Source of the DNA: Pseudomonadota bacterium
GTDB taxonomy: Bacteria; Pseudomonadota; Alphaproteobacteria; Rhizobiales; Xanthobacteraceae
Length of the DNA: 20,788 nucleotides
Reading direction: 5' to 3'
Assembly (NCBI GenBank): GCA_023404705.1
Contig: JAEYAU010000108.1
Span: 1-20,788 of the forward strand
Shown here piece by piece: positions 15,020 through 20,788 of the stretch. Numbering within the stretch: position 1 is the first letter of the stretch; each line of letters starts with the position of its first letter. The notes beneath the pieces are model-generated. The model was not told the origin of the DNA, did no database searches, and worked only from the letters and a program-made list of their open reading frames with translations. A program made the translations under genes and the position numbers.

Positions 15020-17068
15020 CTATTCCGCGGCCCGGCGTGCAGCCACGATCTGGTCGGCCTGCTTGCCGGTCAGCTCGGACATATGATCGAACCGCGATGT
15101 GAAAGTTCCAACGCCGGCGGTCGCCGAGCGGATCTCGATGATCAGGTCGCCGATCTCGGACTCCGGCAGCATGGCCTTGACCGTATCCCAGCCGGGCCAG
15201 CCCTCGCGGGTATCGAAGCCCAGGATCTGACCGCGCCGGCCCGAGAGGATGGCGTTGATCTTCGCGGTCGCCTCCGAGGGGCAGACGATCTCGACCGAGT
15301 GGATCGGCTCGAGCAGGACCGGCTGGCAGTTCGGCAGGCCCTCATGCACCGCGAGCCGCCCGGCGAGCTGGAACGCCATGTCGGAAGAATCCACCGTATG
15401 GTACGAGCCGTCCGTGAGCGTCACGGCCACGTCGACGACCGGGAAGCCGAGCGGCCCGTGCTTCAGCCCCTCGACCACGCCCTCCTCCACGGATGGAATG
15501 TAATTGCGCGGCACGACGCCGCCCGTGATCTGCTCGTCGAACTGGAAGCCGGAGCCGCGCGGCAGCGGCTTGATGTCGACCACCACGTCGCCGAACTGGC
15601 CGTGGCCGCCGGACTGCTTCTTGTGTCGGCCGCGCTGAGTGACCGGCTTGCGGATCGTCTCGCGGTAGCCGACGCTCGGCCGCCGCGTATCGATCGCGAC
15701 GCCGAAGCGCTGCGCCAGCCGCTCGGTGGCGACGCGCAGGTGCATCTCGCCCTGGCCCCAGACGATCACCTCGTGGGTCTCGGGATTGTGCACCACCGTG
15801 AGCGAGGGATCCTCCTCGATCAGCTTGTTGAGCGCCTGGCCGAGCTTCACGTCGTCCTTGCGCTCCTTGGCCGAAATCGCGATCGCGAGCACCGGCGCAT
15901 AGGGCGCGATCTCGACCAGCGCCGGATGCGCGGTCTTGCCGGCCGTCACCGTGTCGCCGGTCTTGGCGCCGTCGAGCTTGCCGAGCGCCACCGTCTCGCC
16001 GGCGCCCGCGGGGCCGCGCTTCTCGCTCTGCTGTCCGACCAGCTTGAACACGCCGGAGACACGCCCCGCCTCCCCGTGCGGCGTGTTCAGCGTCGTGCCT
16101 TCGCCGATCTGGCCCGCGAGCACGCGCGTGATCGACATCTTGCCGCCATGCGCCGTGTTGAGGCTCTTCATCACGTAGCCGATCGCGTCCCCGTTCGCCG
16201 GGACGTTGAGGCGCTTGGCGGTGTCGCCGGCGCCCGGCGCCTCGTGGCGCAAGGCCTTCAACAGGCGCAGCACGCCGTTGGTGCGCGTCGCCGAGCCGAT
16301 CAGCACCGGGCAGATCACGCCCTCGCGCAGCTCCTTGGCGAGATCGTCGAACACCTTGTCGCGCGGCGGCGGGATGTCCTCGAGCAGCTGCTCCATCAGC
16401 TCGTCGTCGTGGTCGGCGAGCTTCTCCAGCATGGTGAAGCGCGCGTCCTTCTCGCGCGAAAGGTTGTCTCCTTCGAGCTCGACCACCTCGGACGGCGCGT
16501 GCTCCTTGTAGACAAAGGCCCGCTCCAGCGCGAGATCGACGAAGCCGATGATGATCTCGTTCTTCCAGATCGGGATCTGCCGCAGCACCAGCGGCACGCT
16601 CGAGGCGGGCTGCAGCAGCGCCAGCGTCTCGCGCACGCGCTTGTCGGCCTTGTCGATCTTGTTGAGGAACAGGAAGCGCGGAATGCCGAGCGCCTCGAGC
16701 TCGCGCAGCACCAGCTGGAGCTGCGGCACCTTGCGCTCGTCGGCTTCGCACACCACCACGGCCGCATCCACGGCCGGCAGCACGGCGCGCATGTCGTGCA
16801 CGAACTCGACCGAGCCCGGGCAGTCGATGAAAGTGTAGTTGTCGTCGAGGAAGGTCGTGGTGGCGACCGAGAGCTCGACGCTCATCTTGTGATGGCGCGC
16901 TTCCGGCGAGCCGTCGCCGACCGTAGTGCCAGCCTCCACCGTGCCCTGGCGCTGCACCCCGCCGGTGCGCGCGAGAATTCCTTCGAGGAGCGTGGTCTTG
17001 CCGCTCTGGAACGGGCCCACCAGCGCGATGCACCGTGGACCCCTGGGACTCGTGCCGTTCTGCGCCAT
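15020..17068 (-). CDS. EF-G-like translational GTPase (EF-G paralogue)
   Basis: A 682-residue cytoplasmic GTPase of the EF-G superfamily, shorter than the usual ~690-700-residue EF-G and clearly a paralogue. The P-loop is GPFQSGKTT (18-26), not AHVDAGKTT; G3 reads FIDCPGS (80-86), not DTPGH; G4 NKID is at 136-139. Domains II-V follow in order: GDAIGYVMKSLNTAHGGKMSITRVLAGQI (II), LGQALNKLIEEDPSL...GQGEMHLRVATERL (III), RGRHKKQSGGHGQFGDVVVDIKP (IV) and PSEATAKINAILSGRRGQILGFD (V). The catalytic His of PGH is Ser (S86). I chose the ATG at 17068 because GAGGAGG lies 8 bases upstream; the open frame extends 27 codons further without support. Its role is uncertain: it may act on ribosomes under stress, or have lost translocase activity. 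It is convergent with nothing and stands alone. Confidence 0.92.
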   Translation of the reverse strand: MAQNGTSPRGPRCIALVGPFQSGKTTLLEGILARTGGVQRQGTVEAGTTVGDGSPEARHHKMSVELSVATTTFLDDNYTFIDCPGSVEFVHDMRAVLPAVDAAVVVCEADERKVPQLQLVLRELEALGIPRFLFLNKIDKADKRVRETLALLQPASSVPLVLRQIPIWKNEIIIGFVDLALERAFVYKEHAPSEVVELEGDNLSREKDARFTMLEKLADHDDELMEQLLEDIPPPRDKVFDDLAKELREGVICPVLIGSATRTNGVLRLLKALRHEAPGAGDTAKRLNVPANGDAIGYVMKSLNTAHGGKMSITRVLAGQIGEGTTLNTPHGEAGRVSGVFKLVGQQSEKRGPAGAGETVALGKLDGAKTGDTVTAGKTAHPALVEIAPYAPVLAIAISAKERKDDVKLGQALNKLIEEDPSLTVVHNPETHEVIVWGQGEMHLRVATERLAQRFGVAIDTRRPSVGYRETIRKPVTQRGRHKKQSGGHGQFGDVVVDIKPLPRGSGFQFDEQITGGVVPRNYIPSVEEGVVEGLKHGPLGFPVVDVAVTLTDGSYHTVDSSDMAFQLAGRLAVHEGLPNCQPVLLEPIHSVEIVCPSEATAKINAILSGRRGQILGFDTREGWPGWDTVKAMLPESEIGDLIIEIRSATAGVGTFTSRFDHMSELTGKQADQIVAARRAAE

Positions 17069-17352
17069 GATGTGCCTCCTCGATCCGCCCTGATGGCTCA
17101 GCGCGTCCGCCGGCGAGGCTCTGGTCCCGGACGTTTCCGGGATGGGCACCGGTCGCCGATCAGAACAGCGTCAAGCTCTACCGTTACCTCCGGGCCTTTT
17201 TGCGGCCCGTTGACGACATCGTTTCAGGGTCGAGGGGGGATTGGCAAGAGTCCGAATGAGAAGGGAGGCCTGTCGATTTGCAGGCGCGGAACCCGCTCGG
17301 CAGCTCTGTCCGCTCAGCCTGCATTTCGATGATCACGCGACGCCGAAACGCA
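17069..17352. other. Intergenic region upstream of the EF-G-like gene
   Basis: No gene is visible. A hairpin CGGGCC-TTTTTGC-GGCCCG (17191-17209) lies about 125-140 bp upstream of the EF-G-like start and may be at the beginning of its leader. A TTGACG hexamer on the minus strand (17170-17175) has no convincing -10 partner. The remainder, up to the DUF992 terminator at 17353, shows nothing recognisable. Confidence 0.4.
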
Positions 17353-17377
17353 AACGGCGGCGCTAGGCGCCGCCGTT
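17353..17377 (-). terminator. Terminator of the DUF992 gene
   Basis: AACGGCGGCGC and GCGCCGCCGTT form a perfect 11-bp stem around TAG, 26 bp after the DUF992 stop codon. On the minus strand it is followed by TGCGTTTC, a weak T-rich tail. The strength of the stem makes a role in ending this transcript likely. Confidence 0.65.
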
Positions 17378-17402
17378 CGTGGAGAGACGCTGGCCGGCGC
17401 GA

Positions 17403-17888
17403 TCAGCGCGGCGGCAGGTAGCGCAGCTGGATCTCGGCGATGCCGGCCGCGACGTTGAGGCCGGCCTGGCCCTGGATCGAGAGCGGCTGCAGCGCCACGG
17501 TGCGGTCGGAGCCGCCGACCAGCACATTGGCGCCGAGGCCGGCGCCGATGGTCGCTTCCGCGGTGGCGCCCGCATAATTGCCGGCGAGCGCACCCGTGAA
17601 GCGGCTCGTGGTCGGCGAGTACACGGCCCAGACGAGCTGGCCCGGCGTCGTCACGCCGAGGTCGAGGCCGACCTTGGTGATCTGGCCGATATATTGCTCG
17701 ATCGGCAGGCCCGGGATCCCCGGATTATAGACGCAGTTGATCTGCCGCTGCGAGCCGACGATGAGGCCGAGTCCGGCCGACACGTCGCAGGCGAGCGTTC
17801 CGGTCTGAACCCGCTGCTGGGCGGCCGCGGCACCGGCGCTGAGGCCGACCGCGACCAATGTGGCGACGAGAACGCGCGAAAGACGCAT
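17403..17888 (-). CDS. DUF992 family exported protein
   Basis: A small protein of 161 residues with an N-terminal signal peptide (MRLSRVLVATLVAVGLSAGA to the AAAAQQ cleavage region, about residue 24), so probably periplasmic. The mature part shows the DUF992 pattern: GTLACDVSAGLGLIVGSQRQINCVYNPG with two cysteines likely forming a disulfide (C34 and C52), IEQYIGQITKVGLDLGVTTPGQLVWAVYSPT, GALAGNYAGATAEATIGAGLGANVLVGGS and VALQPLSIQGQAGLNVAAGIAEIQLRYLP. The glycine-rich beta pattern suggests a small beta-sheet fold. Function is unknown; the family is almost confined to Hyphomicrobiales. GAGGGGG lies 7 bases before the ATG. It is downstream of the aminotransferase gene in the same direction but separated from it by a hairpin. 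Confidence 0.9.
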   Translation of the reverse strand: MRLSRVLVATLVAVGLSAGAAAAQQRVQTGTLACDVSAGLGLIVGSQRQINCVYNPGIPGLPIEQYIGQITKVGLDLGVTTPGQLVWAVYSPTTSRFTGALAGNYAGATAEATIGAGLGANVLVGGSDRTVALQPLSIQGQAGLNVAAGIAEIQLRYLPPR

Positions 17889-17945
17889 GGGATTCCCCCT
17901 CGGTTGAGATTGCGCGATGGTAGTCGAGATGTGATGGCCCGAGAA

Positions 17946-17967
17946 GGCGGCGGCAGCCCCCGCCGCC
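17946..17967 (-). terminator. Terminator of the aminotransferase gene
   Basis: GGCGGCGG and CCGCCGCC form a perfect 8-bp stem with a 6-base loop, starting 6 bp after the aminotransferase stop codon. On the minus strand it is followed by TTCTC, a short T-poor tail. Termination is probable but may be partial, letting some transcripts continue into the DUF992 gene. Confidence 0.55.
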
Positions 17968-17972
17968 GATGC

Positions 17973-19175
17973 TCAGGAAAGATTGCCGCAGAAGCGCTGG
18001 ATGCGGCGGCAGGCTTCCTCGAGGTCCTCGGTCTTGGTCGCATAGGAGATGCGGAAGGCCGGGCCGAAGCCGAAGGCCGAGCCCTGCACCACCGCGACGC
18101 CTTCGGCCTCGAGCAGCTCGGTGACGAAGTCCTCGTCGCCCGCGAGCTTCTTGCCCGACGGCGCGGTCCGGCCGATCGTGCCCGCGCAGGACGGATAGAC
18201 GTAGAACGCGCCCTCCGGCTTCGGGCAGTGGATGCCCTTCGCCTGGTTGAGCATCGAGACCACGAGGTCGCGCCGCTCCTTGAACATCTTGTTGTTGCGC
18301 GGGATGAAGTCCTGCGGACCGTCGAGCGCCTCGACCGAGGCCCATTGCGAGATCGAGCTCGGGTTCGAGGTCGACTGCGACTGGATGGTCGCCATCGCCT
18401 TGATCAGCGGCTCGGGCCCGCCCGCATAGCCGATGCGCCAGCCGGTCATGCAATAGGCCTTCGAGACGCCGTTCACGGTGAGGGTGCGCTCGTAGAGCGA
18501 CGGCTCCACTTGCGCCGGCGTCGTGAACACGAAGTCGTCGTAGACCAGGTGCTCGTACATGTCGTCGGTCATCACCCACACATGCGGATGCTTCACCAGC
18601 ACGTCGGTGAGCGCCTTGAGCTCCGCGCGCGTATAGGCGGCGCCCGACGGGTTCGACGGCGAGTTGAGGATGATCCACTTGGTGCGCGGCGTGATCGCCT
18701 TCTCGAGCGCGGCGGGCTTCACCTTGAAGCCGTCCTCGATCGTGGTGTCGACCGTCACCGGCGTGCCGCCGGCGAGCAGCACCATGTCGGGATAGCTCAC
18801 CCAATAGGGCGCCGGGATGATCACTTCGTCGCCCGGGTTCATGGTCGCCATCAGCGCGTTGTAGAGCACCTGCTTGCCGCCGGTGCCGACCGTGATCTGG
18901 CTCGGCTTGTACTCGAGGGCGTTCTCGCGCTTGAACTTGCGCGCGATCGCGGCCTTCAGCTCCGGGATGCCGTCGACCGCGGTGTACTTGGTCTTGCCCT
19001 GGTCGATCGCCTTCTTGGCGGCTTCCTTGATGTTCTCCGGCGTGTCGAAGTCCGGCTCGCCAGCGCCGAGCCCGATCACGTCACGCCCCGCGGCTTTCAG
19101 CGCGCGCGCTTTGTCCGTCACCGCGATGGTGGCCGACGGCTTGATGCGCGCGAGTGAGTCCGCGAGAAAACCCAT
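17973..19175 (-). CDS. aspC: Aspartate aminotransferase (class I/II, PLP-dependent)
   Basis: A cytoplasmic PLP enzyme of 400 residues that interconverts aspartate and oxaloacetate with glutamate and 2-oxoglutarate. The fold is the subgroup Ib type (Rhizobium/Thermus-like), which can also accept aromatic substrates or prephenate. Key positions: GLGAGEPDFDTP (35-46), TGGKQVLYNALMA (98-110), N175 in NSPSNPSG, D205 and Y207 in DDMYEHLVYD, the Schiff-base K239 in VNGVSKAYCMTGWRIGY with R247 for phosphate, and the C-terminal FRISYA with the substrate-carboxylate Arg. The ATG at 19175 is chosen because MGFLADSLARIKPSAT is the family start and GGAG lies 8 bases upstream. It is divergent from the glycosyltransferase gene with 227 bp between them. 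Broader amino acid specificity cannot be excluded. Confidence 0.94.
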   Translation of the reverse strand: MGFLADSLARIKPSATIAVTDKARALKAAGRDVIGLGAGEPDFDTPENIKEAAKKAIDQGKTKYTAVDGIPELKAAIARKFKRENALEYKPSQITVGTGGKQVLYNALMATMNPGDEVIIPAPYWVSYPDMVLLAGGTPVTVDTTIEDGFKVKPAALEKAITPRTKWIILNSPSNPSGAAYTRAELKALTDVLVKHPHVWVMTDDMYEHLVYDDFVFTTPAQVEPSLYERTLTVNGVSKAYCMTGWRIGYAGGPEPLIKAMATIQSQSTSNPSSISQWASVEALDGPQDFIPRNNKMFKERRDLVVSMLNQAKGIHCPKPEGAFYVYPSCAGTIGRTAPSGKKLAGDEDFVTELLEAEGVAVVQGSAFGFGPAFRISYATKTEDLEEACRRIQRFCGNLS

Positions 19176-19402
19176 GAGTGGCTCCAATTCTGGCTGCGAG
19201 TCGCGCCCGAGTCCGGGCCAGACGGGGCCGCTCGGGCGCGCCCGTCGTAAAGGTCCGGGCCCAGTCCGGCAAGCCTCAATCCGTGATGCGACAATCAACG
19301 GCTGTGATGGTTGCCGCAGCCCGCCCGGCGGGCGGTCGTTAACGCCATGAACACCATCCGTTAGCCGATTGCGCCTAGGCTGGCGCCGCGCACGGAGAGC
19401 CC

Positions 19403-20653
19403 ATGACCGGCCTGATCGAGACCCTGCGGAACGGCACCTGGCTGACACGCCAGCGCATCCGGCTGTGGGCGCTCGCCGTGCTGGTCGCCTCGCTCGCCGG
19501 CCTCGCCTATCTGCTCGCCACGTCGGACGGGCTCAATGACTACCAGGGCCGCCCGCTCGGGACCGATTTCTCCAATGTCTACGCGGCCGGGACCTATGTC
19601 CTGGAAGGCAAGGCCGCGGCCGCCTTCGATCCGGCCCTGCAGCACGCGCGCGAGAAGGTGATCTTCAGCAACGCGACCCCGTTCTACGGCTGGCACTATC
19701 CGCCCTTCTTCCTGTTCCTCGCCGGCGCGCTGGCGCTCCTGCCCTATGGCCTCGCGCTGTTCGCTTGGCAGGCCGCGACCCTGCTCCTCTACCTGGCCGC
19801 GATCCGCGCCATCACGGATCCGCTGACGCGGACCTCGGGCCCTCTGGAAAGCGAGCGGCCCTGGCTGCTCCTCGCCCTCGCCTATCCGGCCGTGTTCATC
19901 AATCTTGGCCACGGCCACAACGGCTTCCTGACCGCCGCCCTGATGGGCGCGGGCCTGGTGCTGCTCGATCGCCGGCCGGTGCTCGCCGGTCTGCTGTTCG
20001 GCCTGCTCGCCTACAAGCCGCAGTTCGGTCTGATGATCCCACTGGTGCTCGCCGCAACGGGGCGCTGGCGCGCCTTCGCGGCGGCGGGCGCCGCCGTCCT
20101 CGCCCTCGCGGCCGCCGCGACGCTCGCCTTCGGCACCGACGTCTGGCGCGCCTTCCTGACTTCGACCGAGTTCACGCGCACGGTCGTGCTCGAAGCCGGC
20201 GGCACCGGTTGGCACAAGATCCAGAGCGTCTTCTCCTGGGCGCGCGCCTGGGGCAGCCCGATCGCGGTCGCCTATGCGATCCAGTTCGCCGTCACGCTCG
20301 GCCTTGCCGCCATGCTGGTCTGGCTCTGGCGCAGCGCCACGTCGTTCCGACTCAAGGCTGCCGCGCTCTGTCTCGCGGCCATTCTGGCCACGCCCTACAG
20401 CCTCGATTACGACATGATGGTGCTCGCACCCGCGATCGCATTCCTCACGGTCGACGGCTTCGCGCGCGGCTTCAAGCCGTGGGAGGCGAGCGCGCTCGCT
20501 GCTCTCTGGCTCGTGCCCCTGGTGACGCGCACCGTCGCCGAGCACACGCTGATTCCGCTTGGCGTGCTCGCCATGCTGGCCGTGACCCTCCTGGTCCTGC
20601 GCCGCGCCATGAACGATCTCGCGGCGCCGCATGGCCTCTCGCACGCCGCCTGA
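19403..20653 (+). CDS. GT87-type (DUF2029) integral membrane glycosyltransferase
   Basis: A polytopic inner-membrane protein of 416 residues, about ten hydrophobic segments, of the GT-C fold. It probably transfers a sugar from a polyprenyl-phosphate donor on the periplasmic side; actinobacterial relatives are mannosyltransferases, but the substrate here is unknown. Visible: a first membrane segment at about 21-39, then the periplasmic loop with GTDFSNVYAAGTYVLEGKAAAAFD, whose D55 is the likely catalytic base. Further family motifs are WHYPPFF (97-103), NLGHGHNGFLTAAL (167-180) and LLAYKPQFGLMIPL (201-214). The C-terminal segment has YSLDYDMMVLAPA. GGAG lies close to the ATG. Upstream are a CCGCCC/GGGCGG hairpin (19321-19335) and a TTAACG half-site (19339) that may be part of its promoter. 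Confidence 0.88.
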   Translation: MTGLIETLRNGTWLTRQRIRLWALAVLVASLAGLAYLLATSDGLNDYQGRPLGTDFSNVYAAGTYVLEGKAAAAFDPALQHAREKVIFSNATPFYGWHYPPFFLFLAGALALLPYGLALFAWQAATLLLYLAAIRAITDPLTRTSGPLESERPWLLLALAYPAVFINLGHGHNGFLTAALMGAGLVLLDRRPVLAGLLFGLLAYKPQFGLMIPLVLAATGRWRAFAAAGAAVLALAAAATLAFGTDVWRAFLTSTEFTRTVVLEAGGTGWHKIQSVFSWARAWGSPIAVAYAIQFAVTLGLAAMLVWLWRSATSFRLKAAALCLAAILATPYSLDYDMMVLAPAIAFLTVDGFARGFKPWEASALAALWLVPLVTRTVAEHTLIPLGVLAMLAVTLLVLRRAMNDLAAPHGLSHAA

Positions 20654-20666
20654 CGGGCGCGGCGAC

Positions 20667-20690
20667 GCGCCATGCCTGGCGCGCTATGAT
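20667..20690 (+). promoter_or_regulatory. Inverted repeat and -10 element before the last gene
   Basis: GCGCCA and TGGCGC (20667-20682) are perfect inverted copies around TGCC, followed by TATGAT (20685-20690), a good -10 element. The -35 is poor. The repeat occupies the spacer, where a bound dimer would control this promoter. Transcription would begin near 20697. Confidence 0.35.
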
Positions 20691-20732
20691 CCCGCAAGAC
20701 CAGGCACCAAGCCTCGCATTCGGAGGACGTCC

Positions 20733-20788
20733 ATGCTCACTCGTCGCGCCGCGCTCGCGGCGCTCGCCGGCGCAACCGCCCGCACACA
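20733..20788 (+). CDS. Start of an exported protein with a twin-arginine-like signal (cut by the right edge)
   Basis: Only 18 codons are visible. They read MLTRRAALAALAGATART, with an arginine pair followed by an alanine-rich hydrophobic stretch, as in Tat signal peptides. GGAGGA lies 8-13 bases before the ATG, and a TATGAT element is upstream, so this is a real start with its own promoter. The mature protein and its function are outside the window. Confidence 0.75.
   Translation, partial: MLTRRAALAALAGATART

Noticed and set aside
15083..17332. A 749-codon open frame on the plus strand opposite the EF-G-like gene
   Set aside because: It is the antisense shadow of a GC-rich gene: composition is dominated by Arg, His, Leu and Ala, it has no recognisable domain, and the opposite strand encodes an unmistakable GTPase.
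17379..19157. 592-codon open frame opposite the DUF992 and aminotransferase genes
   Set aside because: It spans two real genes and their intergenic hairpin, and its product has shadow composition.
19339..19353. CtrA-like site upstream of the glycosyltransferase gene
   Set aside because: Only one TTAA half is present; the second half at the right spacing reads AACA.

Overview
The window is chromosomal DNA of an alphaproteobacterium, most likely a Hyphomicrobiales (Rhizobiales) member close to the Bradyrhizobium/Rhodopseudomonas/Xanthobacteraceae group. The evidence is very high GC, the yqeY-dnaG arrangement, a DnaG in which the zinc-ribbon ligands read S-P-F-N / D-F-S-S, a DUF992 exported protein, a carB longer than the enterobacterial form, and a perfect CtrA-type TTAA-N7-TTAA box. 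This placement is inference from protein character and gene order; no 16S gene is present. It is ordinary core genome with no prophage, transposase, CRISPR array or defence locus.

Layout. 1-1912 (minus): 5'-truncated view of the macromolecular-synthesis locus, dnaG running off the left edge and yqeY upstream of it, separated by a perfect DnaA box and a large palindromic repeat. 2005-8537 (plus): carbamoyl-phosphate synthesis, with carA and carB separated by a YjlB-type cupin gene, a SAM methyltransferase gene, a structurally odd tRNA-Cys-like gene, and a terminator-like leader directly in front of carB. 8663-11966: greA (plus), an Lrp/AsnC regulator (minus), trxB and a LysR regulator (plus). 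12018-12425: gene-free but structured, with a small-RNA candidate ending in a strong intrinsic terminator. 12449-19175 (all minus): msrP, a receiver-EAL protein, an EF-G-like GTPase, a DUF992 protein and an aspartate-type aminotransferase. 19403-20788 (plus): a GT87-type membrane glycosyltransferase and the start of a Tat-signal protein.

How genes work together. CarA supplies ammonia from glutamine to CarB for carbamoyl phosphate, which feeds arginine and pyrimidine synthesis; the aminotransferase supplies aspartate for the same pathways but is 10 kb away. GreA rescues backtracked RNA polymerase. TrxB and MsrP both belong to redox repair, in cytoplasm and periplasm respectively.

The points most worth a second look are: the tRNA-Cys-like gene with a 7/6 acceptor branch and an enlarged anticodon arm (4846-4923); the terminator with a competing pairing only 18 bp before the carB start (5026-5075); the candidate small RNA at about 12268-12425; the tandem copy of the LysR gene's 3' end (11916-12017); and key-residue losses in DnaG, the receiver domain and the EF-G-like GTPase. 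I did not find a convincing multi-gene novel system.
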